From contig NZ_RKRD01000001.1 in assembly GCF_003814745.1 (NCBI RefSeq), forward strand, positions 1,550,001-1,614,000: a DNA stretch of 64,000 bases. Direction: 5' to 3'. Positions 33,318 to 42,377 of the stretch are shown piece by piece. Position 1 is the stretch's first letter. Every line of letters begins with the position of its first letter. The notes beneath the pieces are model-generated. The model made no database searches. It had not been told where the DNA came from and worked only from the letters and a program-made list of their open reading frames with translations. Source of the stretch: Hydrogenoanaerobacterium saccharovorans. Lineage in GTDB: Bacteria > Bacillota > Clostridia > Oscillospirales > Ruminococcaceae. Position numbers and translations under genes: made by a program.

Positions 33318-34589
33318 TTATTTTTCTTTAATATTTACAACAACGGTGTAACTGCCCGTTGACCATGCCAGCCCCTTACCCGGTACAATTACACTTACCG
33401 GCATCTCAATCTGTCCAGAAGTAATTTTACGGTCTGACAAATCAATCTCAACCACAATATCTTTTGCTGTAAGTTTATCTACTATTTTTTTAGATCCTAC
33501 AATTTTAACATTGTTAAGTTGCTTTGTCAGCAATGTCACATTGTATCCGGCGGGCGCGTTGATTACTTTTAGATTGTTTACATAAAAGTTTTTTTCTGCC
33601 ATACCCGCAGTATTAAATTCTACTGCTACGCTTTCGATGTGCTGCACATTAGTAAAGTCGGATGGAATCACAACATCAAAGTTGTACGTATTGTTTTCAG
33701 GCGTCAGCGTTTTCAAATCCACATAGCCTACATTTACACCTGTCAGGTTATCAACCTGATCGGTGGGCCCTGCTACCCAAATTTTTTCATTGGAGATGGT
33801 ATACTTTAAATCTTCGATTGGGAAATTGGGGGGCACATTGGTAAACCCAATGCTAAGCGGTATTTGTTTGTTTTTAAAGATAGTGATTTTTACATCGGCG
33901 CTGTCGTATTCCAACTTGAGTTCATCCGACTCAATGGGTTTTCCGTCTTTATCCTGTAATTCAATCGGCAATTTTAGCACGGTTGTTTTATTAAGCGGAT
34001 TATTCTCTAAATCTTTTTTAACAACACATTTTGCAATTTTATCAAGCTCTACCTCAGGCCCGGTAATAGTGATTTCACCTGGAGTTACGAGAGGTTTTTC
34101 GTCCGGTGACATATAGCCCTCGGGCATTGTAAAGTTTTCAATTTGCGCCGTTACAGGGAATTTGCGGTTAAGCAGTTTATCAAATTTTGCTTTGACTACT
34201 CCGGGTGAAACCTCATCAATTTGAAAATTTTTGCCCGATTTGTTTACCGCCTCTAACTTTAAATCGTAAGAGCCTGCACCTGATACGGTGCTGAGTGAAG
34301 CATTAACGGCAATATCCCTTTCATCAAGGTTTGCAACAATATATGTTTCGCCCGATACCTTTACATCGGCTACCGCTATGTTTGCACTGAGCAGATTCAG
34401 CCCCTGCTTTTCAATGGAGGCATTTTTTACGTCAATGTTAATCGGTATATCCGATACTGTCCATCTCTTAACAGGGTTAATAGAGATTCCAACAACAACA
34501 TAAGCAATAAAAGCCAAAAACAGAGAAACAAGCTTAAGAAGACCATTATTGAAAAAAAAGTCATTTACCTTTCCTTTTATTTTTTTCAT
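33318..34589 (-). CDS. cdaR: YbbR-domain protein CdaR (regulator of diadenylate cyclase)
   Basis: A 423-residue protein with an N-terminal membrane helix (about residues 15-38, GLLKLVSLFLAFIAYVVVGI) and an extracytoplasmic region of several YbbR repeats of about 80 residues. Repeat landmarks include NRKFPVTAQIE, QIPLSIGFTNVPP and AEKNFYVNNLKVINAPAGY. CdaR binds and modulates the cyclase CdaA. Its start overlaps the end of cdaA by 4 bp, the conserved gene pair. The third usual member of the operon, glmM, is not here. Confidence 0.93.
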   Translation of the reverse strand: MKKIKGKVNDFFFNNGLLKLVSLFLAFIAYVVVGISINPVKRWTVSDIPINIDVKNASIEKQGLNLLSANIAVADVKVSGETYIVANLDERDIAVNASLSTVSGAGSYDLKLEAVNKSGKNFQIDEVSPGVVKAKFDKLLNRKFPVTAQIENFTMPEGYMSPDEKPLVTPGEITITGPEVELDKIAKCVVKKDLENNPLNKTTVLKLPIELQDKDGKPIESDELKLEYDSADVKITIFKNKQIPLSIGFTNVPPNFPIEDLKYTISNEKIWVAGPTDQVDNLTGVNVGYVDLKTLTPENNTYNFDVVIPSDFTNVQHIESVAVEFNTAGMAEKNFYVNNLKVINAPAGYNVTLLTKQLNNVKIVGSKKIVDKLTAKDIVVEIDLSDRKITSGQIEMPVSVIVPGKGLAWSTGSYTVVVNIKEK

Positions 34590-35455
34590 CTATTCATCAC
34601 CTTCCAAAAACCTGGTTTTTTTTCACCCTTTTCATCCTTGTCCTCTTTTAATATAGATTCCTCAAGGGTTTTGCGAAGCCGATCTATGGAAAGATTGATT
34701 TCGAGAGTACCATTTCGCGCTATTGATATAAAACCTGTTTCTTCAGAAACCACGATGATAATTGCATCGGAGTTTTCGCTCATACCCAGTGCAGCACGAT
34801 GACGGGTACCAAGCTGTTTGCTGATTTCGTAATTGGTAGAAAGCGGCAAAAAGCACCCTGCCGCATAAAGCCTGCCCGCACGAATAATCATAGCACCATC
34901 ATGCAGCGGAGAATTGGGAAAGAAAACATTTCCAATAAGCTCCATACTCGGGTCAGAATCAATGATGGTACCTGTTTTAATGATATCGCCCAGCTTTGTT
35001 TGCTGTTCAATTACCATTAATGCACCTGTTTGTGTTCTGGAAAGAGAAGATGCAGCCTCGCAAATAGAAGAAATCGCTGTTTGCCACTGTTGTTTTACTG
35101 CTTCTTCGCTGATTGCGTGTGATGAAAACAGCCCAATTGGCAGCTTGCTTCTTCCCACCTGCTCCAATGCGCGGCGAAGTTCAGGCTGAAAAATAACAAC
35201 CAATACAATCAGAGCGTTGTCAAGCAAGTATTTCATGATAAACTGTACTGTTTTCATTTCGGCAACCATCGCAATTAAAAATGCCGCAATGTAAACAACC
35301 AGCCCTTTCACAAGCTGAGCAGCACGGGTCTCCTTCATCAAGTGTGCGAGTTTATATATAAGATATGCCACAAACAGCATGTCAATCACGTCGGTAAAAC
35401 CAATCGCTTTAACGCTACTGGCAAATTGTACCCAAAATTTGTCCAATATCTCCAT
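34586..35455 (-). CDS. cdaA: Diadenylate cyclase CdaA
   Basis: Makes the second messenger c-di-AMP from two ATP at the membrane. The 289-residue protein has three N-terminal helices (about residues 20-90) and a DisA_N cyclase domain with the catalytic Asp-Gly-Ala at 186-188 and Arg-His-Arg at 218-220 (GTRHRAALGMSE). The C-terminus is a charged tail. c-di-AMP controls potassium and osmolyte transport in Firmicutes; the TrkA-C antiporter at 5.3-6.8 kb is a possible target (inference). Confidence 0.96.
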   Translation of the reverse strand: MEILDKFWVQFASSVKAIGFTDVIDMLFVAYLIYKLAHLMKETRAAQLVKGLVVYIAAFLIAMVAEMKTVQFIMKYLLDNALIVLVVIFQPELRRALEQVGRSKLPIGLFSSHAISEEAVKQQWQTAISSICEAASSLSRTQTGALMVIEQQTKLGDIIKTGTIIDSDPSMELIGNVFFPNSPLHDGAMIIRAGRLYAAGCFLPLSTNYEISKQLGTRHRAALGMSENSDAIIIVVSEETGFISIARNGTLEINLSIDRLRKTLEESILKEDKDEKGEKKPGFWKVMNR

Positions 35456-35591
35456 TCTTCAACTTCCTCTATTATATTTAAATACGATTCTATCAAATAA
35501 CGCCCAAAGGCGGCGCAGAACGTGAAAAATTCAGCTTTTTGCAAAAAAAGCTTATTTATATATTTTATCACATCTGCGCAGTATTTCAATC

Positions 35592-36746
35592 CTAATCATT
35601 GCTATTTTGTAATAATTTTAGAATTGTTAAAAATTCTCTTACATCTTCTGTACCATTATACATGCCTAGGCTTATACGCACAGTTCCTGTTTGAAGTGTA
35701 CCCATTTTTTGATGTGCCAGCGGTGCGCAATGAAAACCTCCGCGAGTGGCTACGCCATACTCGCTTAGCCGTTTTGCAGTTTCTTCTGAATGCTCGTTGC
35801 CCAAAGTGAACGACAGAACCGGTAAATGGTAACTCTCTGTAGGCCGGCGTGTATACAGCTTTATTTGCGGCATAGCCGACATAGCATCGTAGAGCATTTG
35901 CGTAAGCTGCAGTTCATGTGAGCGGATATTCGCAATCCCTTTTCGTTTAATATCGGCTATTCCTGCTTCTAGCGCAATGATACCTGCAGTATTGACAGTT
36001 CCGCTCTCCAGTTGGTCGGGAAGAAAATCGGGCTGTTCATATACCAGTGAGTTGCTTCCTGTTCCGCCCTCAGTAAGGGTGTCAAGGGTAATATTCTCAT
36101 TGCCAATCAGTAATATACCGGTACCAGTTGGGCCATACAGCCCTTTGTGCCCCGGAGCAGCAATAAAATCAATTTCCATGGAGGACATATCAATATCCTC
36201 AACACCAGCGGTTTGCGCACAATCTGCCAATATGAAAGCTCCGTTTTGATGTGCCAGTTTTGCCAACCTTGCAATTGGCAGTTTGATACCAAACACATTG
36301 GAACCATGGGTACAAGCAATGAGTTTGGTATTGGGGAGGATACATTTGCGAAAATTTTCTACCGTGGCATTGTCATCGCCTTCAACCACTGTTGCAACAC
36401 TGTACTGTATACCATGCTGCATCCAAAGTTTGTGGATTGGCCGCAATACAGAATTATGCTCAAGATCGGAAATAATGACATGATCGCCCCAATGCAGCAA
36501 ACCTTTGAGCACCAGATTGATGGAATGCGTGCAATTTAAAGTGAAGATAACATCCTCGGTATTTTTCACCCCAAACAGTTCACGTACTGCCTCACGCGTT
36601 TTATACACTTGTTTTGCAGTTTCAAGCGACATTGTATGCCCGCTTCGACCGGGATTTGCACCGTAAAAGTTCAAATACTCGGTAAAAGCACGCAGCAGCT
36701 GCGGAGGTTTCGGGTAGGTAGTGGCAGCATTATCAAAATAAATCAT
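35592..36746 (-). CDS. Class V aminotransferase, cysteine desulfurase-like
   Basis: A 384-residue PLP enzyme of the cysteine-desulfurase/selenocysteine-lyase fold. The Schiff-base Lys is Lys201 in APGHKGLYGPTGTG, PLP contacts lie around FILADCAQTAG, and the catalytic Cys340 is in RGGFHCAPLAHQ. It resembles the EF2568-type family rather than IscS. It shares a 4-bp overlap with an upstream DUF3343 gene. That pairing has been linked to selenium handling in organisms with selenium-dependent molybdenum hydroxylases; no selD is in this window, so the role is inferred only. Confidence 0.85.
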   Translation of the reverse strand: MIYFDNAATTYPKPPQLLRAFTEYLNFYGANPGRSGHTMSLETAKQVYKTREAVRELFGVKNTEDVIFTLNCTHSINLVLKGLLHWGDHVIISDLEHNSVLRPIHKLWMQHGIQYSVATVVEGDDNATVENFRKCILPNTKLIACTHGSNVFGIKLPIARLAKLAHQNGAFILADCAQTAGVEDIDMSSMEIDFIAAPGHKGLYGPTGTGILLIGNENITLDTLTEGGTGSNSLVYEQPDFLPDQLESGTVNTAGIIALEAGIADIKRKGIANIRSHELQLTQMLYDAMSAMPQIKLYTRRPTESYHLPVLSFTLGNEHSEETAKRLSEYGVATRGGFHCAPLAHQKMGTLQTGTVRISLGMYNGTEDVREFLTILKLLQNSND

Positions 36747-36979
36747 GCCCCGCCACCCCCTATAGGAAGAATATCCACAACGCGAATGCCGTAGCTTTTT
36801 AAAATTTCAGCAGCACGGGCAGCCTCGTTCGTTTTTACCCGGATACTATAGCCGCAGCCATACTTACTTGCAGCACCAAGGTTGCGTTCAATATATGCGC
36901 TGATTCCATAGTTGTTCAAGAGCTGTTGCCCCCGCATTGCATAGGTGATGGACTTTACAACAATAATGCTTTTTCCCAT
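36743..36979 (-). CDS. DUF3343 domain protein
   Basis: A 78-residue protein with a ferredoxin-like pattern: a strand (SIIVVKSITYAMRGQQLLNNYG), a helix, then GAASKYGCGYSIRVK with the conserved Gly-Cys-Gly, and a helix. The start at 36979 is preferred; a TTG four codons earlier abuts the AAGGAGG site. DUF3343 proteins resemble small persulfide/selenide carriers or signal proteins and accompany the class V aminotransferase, with which it is translationally coupled. Confidence 0.8.
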   Translation of the reverse strand: MGKSIIVVKSITYAMRGQQLLNNYGISAYIERNLGAASKYGCGYSIRVKTNEAARAAEILKSYGIRVVDILPIGGGGA

Positions 36980-37132
36980 CTCTTTAATCAACCTCCTTAT
37001 TTATCGTAAAGACGTTGTATGCCCTGCGGATACATTACAACGCCGATTATAAACCTGTTGCTTTATTATTTTATGCTGTGCTGCTAAAATGGTGCGGTTA
37101 CAAAAGGGGGCGTTTGTAATTCTGTTGAAGGG

Positions 37133-37161
37133 TTGACAAGAATAAAAGATTAAGTTAGAAT
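37133..37161 (+). promoter_or_regulatory. Strong promoter of the leader-peptide/MFS transcript
   Basis: Perfect TTGACA (37133-37138), 17 bases, TAGAAT (37156-37161). It lies about 34 bp upstream of a tiny open frame. Confidence 0.85.
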
Positions 37162-37194
37162 AGTCTAAAGTTTGTAAATAGTAAGGAGATTTTT

Positions 37195-37215
37195 ATGGCA
37201 TCCATGTTTCTGTAA
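37195..37215 (+). CDS. Six-codon leader peptide (MASMFL)
   Basis: AAGGAG at 37183-37188 sits 6 bases before ATG GCA TCC ATG TTT CTG TAA. The tiny frame is too short to encode a protein. It has a full promoter and ribosome site, and is followed by about 130 bases and a strong terminator before the MFS pump gene. Antibiotic-sensing leaders of macrolide pumps and methylases have this form; six-residue arrest peptides such as MsrDL are known. The specific peptide is not one I recognise. Confidence 0.65.
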   Translation: MASMFL

Positions 37216-37274
37216 TATGCAATTGATTTGAAAATACTGTTTTAGACGAAAATACCTGTGAAAATGGGTTTTGT

Positions 37275-37380
37275 TGTTGTACAGATTTCAAACCGAGTGC
37301 TTACAGGAGCTTTATGCCTGCAAGTTATCTCTGCTTTTGTCTGCGCATACAACATCCTGTTGTATGCGCTTTTTATTTTT
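37275..37380 (+). promoter_or_regulatory. Attenuator: antiterminator segment and terminator before the MFS gene
   Basis: A strong intrinsic terminator has the stem GCGCATACAACA / TGTTGTATGCGC (37343-37369) followed by TTTTTATTTTT. It ends 50 bp before the MFS start, so it must be overcome for expression. TGTTGTA at 37275-37281 is complementary to TACAACA (37348-37354) inside the stem and could form a competing antiterminator. Ribosome stalling on the leader could shift the balance. Confidence 0.75.
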
Positions 37381-37429
37381 CGATGATTTAAAAAATTTTA
37401 ATTAAACAGAATTTATAGGAGACAAACAG

Positions 37430-38659
37430 ATGAAATTTCATCTCATAAAATCAACAAACTGGAAGATCCCTTTTTTCTTAATTTGGTCGGGGCAGGCTAT
37501 CTCACTTCTCACAAGTGCAATCATCCAATATGCCATCATTTGGTACCTTACCGATGTGACCAAGTCTGCAATGGTGCTTTCTGTTGCAACATTATTGGGC
37601 TTTTTGCCACAGGGGCTTCTTGGCCCCTTCATAGGTGCTTTTATTGACCGACACAACCGTAAACACATCATGATTGTATCGGACAGTTGTATTGCCATAG
37701 CCAGCCTTATTATTGTGATTGTGGGCTGGTTTGGAGAAATACCACTTTGGCTGGTGATGGGGGTTTTATTTATCCGTTCTGTCGGCTCGGCTTTTCATTC
37801 GCCATCGCTTTCGGCTGTTACGCCGCTTATCGTGCCTACGGACGAACTTACACGCTGCGCGGGCTATTCACAAACCCTGCAATCGGTTTCGCTGCTGCTT
37901 TCTCCGCCCATTGCGGCTGTACTGTACGCGGCTTGGAATATCTCCGACATCATAATTCTTGATGTGCTCGGTGCAGCAGTCGGTGTAATCACCCTTGCAG
38001 TGGTCTACATCCCCATACTTGCCACTGCCCAAGACTCTGCGAAAAGCACCAATATATGGCACGACACAAAAGAAGGCCTTGCTGTGCTGCGCAGCCACAA
38101 AGGGCTGATGCCGCTGACACTGGTAACCGGACTGTACTTTTTGGGTTTTATGCCAATCAACGCATTGTTTCCGTTGGTATCAATGGATTATTTTAGAGGT
38201 ACACCGGTATCTGCAAGCATTGTAGAGGTTGCTTTTTCAGCAGGGATGCTGATTGGCTCAATTATATTGGGTTTTTGGGGCGGTTTTAAAAACAAAATAC
38301 ACACTATCATATTATCAATCATCATGATGGGTGCAAGCCTTGTTTTATCCGGTTTTTTGCCTGCAAGCGGTTTTATTCTGTTTGTGTTGCTTTCGGGGGT
38401 GATGGGGCTTGCCGCACCATTTTACTCGGGAATTGCCATTGCACTGTTTCAGCAAAGAGTAGAGCCGGAATATTTAGGCAGAGTAATGTCTATTTCTACC
38501 AGCATTATGGTATTAGCTACCCCTATTGGGCTAGCTTTCGCTGGTTTATTTTCTGAAACACTGGGAGTTATGAAGTGTTTTTTAATATGCGGCATTATTA
38601 TTTTAATTTCTGGTGCACTTTGCTGGCTTTTACCAAGTATTCGTGACTGTGACAAATAA
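37430..38659 (+). CDS. MFS drug efflux transporter, Mef (macrolide)-like
   Basis: A 409-residue, twelve-helix major facilitator. The N-terminus (WKIPFFLIWSGQAISLLTSAI) and the loop GPFIGAFIDRHNRKHIMIVSD, with motif A, resemble the macrolide-efflux Mef(A)/Mef(E) branch. A second family-like region is FFRGTPVSASIVEVAFSAGMLIGS (here beginning YFRG). The drug range is unknown. The control region (promoter, leader peptide, attenuator) supports an antibiotic-inducible pump. No adjacent ABC-F (Msr) gene, unlike the mef-msr cassettes; a distant ABC-F is at 42.5-44.1 kb. Confidence 0.85.
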   Translation: MKFHLIKSTNWKIPFFLIWSGQAISLLTSAIIQYAIIWYLTDVTKSAMVLSVATLLGFLPQGLLGPFIGAFIDRHNRKHIMIVSDSCIAIASLIIVIVGWFGEIPLWLVMGVLFIRSVGSAFHSPSLSAVTPLIVPTDELTRCAGYSQTLQSVSLLLSPPIAAVLYAAWNISDIIILDVLGAAVGVITLAVVYIPILATAQDSAKSTNIWHDTKEGLAVLRSHKGLMPLTLVTGLYFLGFMPINALFPLVSMDYFRGTPVSASIVEVAFSAGMLIGSIILGFWGGFKNKIHTIILSIIMMGASLVLSGFLPASGFILFVLLSGVMGLAAPFYSGIAIALFQQRVEPEYLGRVMSISTSIMVLATPIGLAFAGLFSETLGVMKCFLICGIIILISGALCWLLPSIRDCDK

Positions 38660-38685
38660 TTTAAAATTGCATTCATAATCCATGT

Positions 38686-38727
38686 AAAAAAGACAAAGTA
38701 TCTATGGCAGATACTTTGTCTTTTTTT
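38686..38727. terminator. Bidirectional terminator between MFS pump and degV
   Basis: AAAAAAGACAAAGTATC / GATACTTTGTCTTTTTT with a 7-base loop. Confidence 0.9.
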
Positions 38728-38802
38728 GGTGTTATCTTTGCTTTTATACAATAAAATTTTGCAATTTAAACAGGAATTCTATTTTGCTGTACATCTCAAT
38801 AA

Positions 38803-39639
38803 TTAAAACGCCACAATAATTCCGCCTTCATTGGCATACATACTGCTCAATCCACCTGTGGGGGCAATAAAAATTTCTTTAAAAGAGTATGCTGCCGAAA
38901 CAAGCTCTTTTAACTTATTGGCTTGTTTCAAGTTATTGCAGTGTGTAATTACCATAATTTTTTCACAAGTATTCGAACAATGCTCGCCGATGGTTGCAGC
39001 AAGTTTTTTTATGGCAGCATCCGCCCCTCGCGCTTGGGAAAAAAATGCAATGTTACCTTCACCATCTGCGCCTAATATCGGACGAATACCCAGAACAGAC
39101 GCGACTTTTCCGACAATTTTATTCATTCGCCCATTTTTAGTTAAATTGTCAAGATTATCAAGAACAAAAAAAGTTTTCATGCCGTTGATAAAAGCTTCGA
39201 TATTTTTAATTATTTCTTTGTTTTCAAGTTTTTGCTCAATAAATTCACTGATTTTCAATGCTATCAGTAGCTGACCTGCAGATGCACTTTTTGAATCAAA
39301 AACATGTACCTCATTCGTACTATCCCCATCCATAAGGCGTTTACCCAACTCTGCACTGTTGTATGAACCAGAAAGATTGGATGAAAGTGTAACCACAAAG
39401 ATATTGTCCGCACCCTGATATGCTTCGGCATAGTCACCAGGTGACGGGCAAGCCGAACGTACCTGACCTTTATATGCTTTCATTTTAGCAAGAAAGTCTT
39501 GTAAATTCAGTTTGCAGTTATCTACAAAAGAATCGTCACCAAGTTTCATCGTTAAAGGTACTACTTCAACAGGCAGTTTTTCTCTGAGTTCGTGGGTTAC
39601 GTCACAGCAACTATCTACAACCAGTTTATAGCGCATCAT
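38803..39639 (-). CDS. DegV family fatty-acid-binding protein
   Basis: A 278-residue DegV-type protein. The N-terminus (KLVVDSCCDVTHELRE), the ligand loop SACPSPGDYAEAY near residue 62 and TLSSNLSGSYNSAELG near residue 85 are typical. DegV relatives (FakB) bind fatty acids for phosphorylation by a FakA kinase. No fakA is present nearby. The start follows AAGGAGAAAT. It lies about 90 bp downstream of ispF on the same strand. Confidence 0.9.
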   Translation of the reverse strand: MMRYKLVVDSCCDVTHELREKLPVEVVPLTMKLGDDSFVDNCKLNLQDFLAKMKAYKGQVRSACPSPGDYAEAYQGADNIFVVTLSSNLSGSYNSAELGKRLMDGDSTNEVHVFDSKSASAGQLLIALKISEFIEQKLENKEIIKNIEAFINGMKTFFVLDNLDNLTKNGRMNKIVGKVASVLGIRPILGADGEGNIAFFSQARGADAAIKKLAATIGEHCSNTCEKIMVITHCNNLKQANKLKELVSAAYSFKEIFIAPTGGLSSMYANEGGIIVAF

Positions 39640-39732
39640 ATTTCTCCTTTGTCAACGGCAATTTGCCGCAATCTTTTACTAATAGCAAAGCTTTTTTGTA
39701 TTGCATTGTCAACGTTTTTAACCAGTCTTGGG

Positions 39733-40209
39733 CTACGATAAGCGTTCAAGCAAACATACGGCATGTGCCGATATCCCCTCTTCTCTGCCTGTAAAGCCCA
39801 AATTCTCTTCGGTAGTTGCTTTGATGTTGATATCTTCAAGAGGGATACTGCATGCCGCAGAGAGATTATGACGCATTTGCATAATATAATCTTTCAGCTT
39901 AGGGCGCTGTGCAATGACAGTACAATCAATGTTAACGATAGCATAGCCCAGTTTTTTAAGCTTATCCATTACCGCACGAAGAAGTATGATGCTGTTTGCA
40001 CCTTTAAAAGCCTCATCTGTATCGGGGAAATGTTTGCCGATATCGCCCAATGCTGCCGCTCCCAAAAGAGCATCCATTACCGCATGAGTAAGAACATCGG
40101 CATCCGAATGCCCGAGCAAACCAAGCGTATGGGGTATCTCCACTCCGCCTAGAATCAGCTTTCTGTTCGGTACAAGCTTATGTACGTCGTATCCGTGCCC
40201 TATTCTCAT
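39733..40209 (-). CDS. ispF: 2-C-methyl-D-erythritol 2,4-cyclodiphosphate synthase
   Basis: A 158-residue enzyme of the MEP isoprenoid pathway that cyclises CDP-ME 2-phosphate. Metal ligands are Asp8 and His10 (GHGYDVHKL) and His42 (HSDADVLTHA). The C-terminal NIKATTEENLGFTGREEG closes the active site. It overlaps ispD by 4 bp. Together with ispH (24 kb) it shows that the MEP pathway is used. Confidence 0.96.
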   Translation of the reverse strand: MRIGHGYDVHKLVPNRKLILGGVEIPHTLGLLGHSDADVLTHAVMDALLGAAALGDIGKHFPDTDEAFKGANSIILLRAVMDKLKKLGYAIVNIDCTVIAQRPKLKDYIMQMRHNLSAACSIPLEDINIKATTEENLGFTGREEGISAHAVCLLERLS

Positions 40210-40922
40210 ATACCATCCTCCATCTGCTCCAACAAAGCCTGCGCATAAGAAATGTCATCGGGTGTTGTTATTTTAATATTGTTGTAGTGCCCGTGCGAAA
40301 CATATACCTTATGCCCGATAGACTCCACCAGCTGGCAGTCGTCGGTAAAATCGGTGCCGTTTTCATCGGCTTGCTGCATTGCCTGTTTATACAGCGAAAT
40401 TTCAAAAATTTGCGGAGTCTGCGCAATAAACAAATTCTCGCGGTCGATGGTTTTTTCAACAAACCGCTCTTTATCTATCGCTTTAATCGTGTCTTTTACT
40501 TTTACGCCCAACAACGCGGCACCATACACCATTGCATCTTCAATGCAGGCATCGATTGCACCTGTCAGCACCAAAGGCCGCGCCCCATCATGGATAGCGA
40601 TGTATTTGCAGCGGTCATCGATGCAATTCACCCCGCAAAAAACAGATTCTTGGCGTGTTCTGCCGCCCGCTACAATAAACTTTACCTTATTTGCAAAGAA
40701 CTCGCGCACCTGACGGTTCAGCTCGGGAATGCTTTCTTTTTTGGTAACAACAATAATCTCATCCACTTTATTAGAATGTTCGAATGCCAATATACTGCGA
40801 ATGACAACAGGCATACCATCTATTTCAACCAATTGTTTATCAATACCGTCCATACGGCTTGCATTACCTGCGGCAACTACTACCACCGAAACAAACGGTC
40901 GATTTTTTTTCTTTCCTAACAT
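40206..40922 (-). CDS. ispD: 2-C-methyl-D-erythritol 4-phosphate cytidylyltransferase
   Basis: A 238-residue nucleotidyltransferase that joins CTP to MEP. The CTP-binding start VVVVAAGNASRMDGIDKQLV has the glycine-poor variant of the usual AAGxGxRM motif. AIHDGARPLV near residue 110, the MEP-contacting TDDCQLVE near residue 205 and KITTPDDISYA at the end are conserved. The ATG at 40922 follows GGAGG at better spacing than a GTG one codon earlier. Translationally coupled to ispF. Confidence 0.95.
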   Translation of the reverse strand: MLGKKKNRPFVSVVVVAAGNASRMDGIDKQLVEIDGMPVVIRSILAFEHSNKVDEIIVVTKKESIPELNRQVREFFANKVKFIVAGGRTRQESVFCGVNCIDDRCKYIAIHDGARPLVLTGAIDACIEDAMVYGAALLGVKVKDTIKAIDKERFVEKTIDRENLFIAQTPQIFEISLYKQAMQQADENGTDFTDDCQLVESIGHKVYVSHGHYNNIKITTPDDISYAQALLEQMEDGI

Positions 40923-40945
40923 CACAAACCTCCAAATAGTACTGT

Positions 40946-42343
40946 TTAGAGCGCCAATACCTGTTCTGGTGAACGGAGCACATCCGTCTCGGGTGGAATT
41001 TCCTCAATATCTTTAGATTCATCTTCGCCGCCTTTTCCATCGGGAAAAAGGTCTTTATATAAATCCATTAAATTGGGTTCATCCTCATCCTCGATTAGTG
41101 CAGCTGTTATATCCAAAAACTCATTTTCGTTGGTATCTGTATTATAACGGTTGATTTTTAGCTTAATGCTATCTTCTGCTTTTTTACCTTTGATTGCATC
41201 TTTCACATCTTTAAATGAAGCAACTGCTTTGCCGTCCAATCCCGTAATCACGTCACCTATCAACACACCTTTCTCTGAAAGGTTGCTGCCTTCACGCAGT
41301 GCCTCAACATATAAGCCCACCGGCATACGCTTAATGCGTGCCATTTCTTCGGTAACCTCATGCGCTGTAATACCAAGGCAAACTCTGCCCATCACTTTGC
41401 CGTGATTCATAAGGTCGTCTATAATCGGTTTTGCGTCGCTGATTGGAATTGAAAAGCCCAATCCCTCCGTACCGATATCAATGAGCTTTGCAGAGTTAAT
41501 GCCTATTACCTGCCCGTAGCTGTTTACAAGTGCCCCGCCCGAGTTACCGCGGTTGATTGCCGCATCCACTTGAATGGCACCTGAATAAAGCGTGTTTCCC
41601 GACGAAACCGAACGATTGAGACCGGAAATAATCCCTTGTGTTACGCTGCCTGCAAAATCTTCGCTTTGCGGCGTACCGATGATTAGAATTCGTTCCCCTA
41701 CTTTAACATCGGCAGAATTGCCCATTTCGGCGGGTGTAAGTTCCAATCCGATGTTTTCTGCATCAATTTTAATCACTGCAAGGTCGGTTCGGCGATCTAC
41801 ACCAACAATTTCGGCTTTATAATCTCCTTTTCCGCCATCAAGCACAACCTTGATCGTATCGGCATAATCCACCACATGTGCGTTTGTGATTATATAGCCG
41901 TCTTTTTCCATAATAATACCGCTGCCTACCCCACTTAGAGTTTCTCCCATCATCGAAATTTTCACCTTGATGGTAACAACACTTGGTAGCGCTTTTTGTG
42001 CAGCCGCCTCGCTTGAAAACGCCGCGAACGTAGTGCTTTTTTCTTGGTCTGTTTGCGGTTTACTGTTAAGTGCAAGCCCTTTGTAAGGGGTTTCTGCCAT
42101 CTCACTGCTATGCCTTGTTGTTATACCCTTATAATAGTTTAAGGCTGAAATAGCACCGAAAACTGCAAGTGTCAACACACAAATGCATACAATTGAACCG
42201 GCAACTATACCAATCACTTTTAATGTGTGTTTTCGTGGTTTTGCCAAAGTCGGCTGTTCTAACGGGGTATTTTGTACTTCGTTTGATATTGAATTTTCAT
42301 CAAACGGTTCTCCCGCTTGATTGTTTTCAAAACTCTCTGGCAT
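40946..42343 (-). CDS. htrA: HtrA/DegP-family serine protease with PDZ domain
   Basis: A membrane-anchored quality-control protease of 465 residues. A Pro/Asn/Glu-rich cytoplasmic tail leads to one helix (about residues 42-68, KVIGIVAGSIVCICVLTLAVFGAI). The trypsin-like domain carries His156 (ITNAHVVD), Asp187 (RRTDLAVI) and Ser268 (NRGNSGGALV). A PDZ domain follows at about 330-425 (GLYVEALREGS, GVLIGDVITGLDGKAV). The tail is acidic. It degrades or protects misfolded exported proteins, by family. Promoter and palindrome lie just upstream. Confidence 0.94.
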   Translation of the reverse strand: MPESFENNQAGEPFDENSISNEVQNTPLEQPTLAKPRKHTLKVIGIVAGSIVCICVLTLAVFGAISALNYYKGITTRHSSEMAETPYKGLALNSKPQTDQEKSTTFAAFSSEAAAQKALPSVVTIKVKISMMGETLSGVGSGIIMEKDGYIITNAHVVDYADTIKVVLDGGKGDYKAEIVGVDRRTDLAVIKIDAENIGLELTPAEMGNSADVKVGERILIIGTPQSEDFAGSVTQGIISGLNRSVSSGNTLYSGAIQVDAAINRGNSGGALVNSYGQVIGINSAKLIDIGTEGLGFSIPISDAKPIIDDLMNHGKVMGRVCLGITAHEVTEEMARIKRMPVGLYVEALREGSNLSEKGVLIGDVITGLDGKAVASFKDVKDAIKGKKAEDSIKLKINRYNTDTNENEFLDITAALIEDEDEPNLMDLYKDLFPDGKGGEDESKDIEEIPPETDVLRSPEQVLAL

Positions 42344-42377
42344 AGTATCCCCACCTTATCAATGTCATAGTCTTATG

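Noticed and set aside
39636..39839. Minus-strand 67-codon frame between ispF and degV
   Set aside because: It largely overlaps ispF in another frame, has no ribosome site and no recognisable family; also no sign of a frameshift in ispF.
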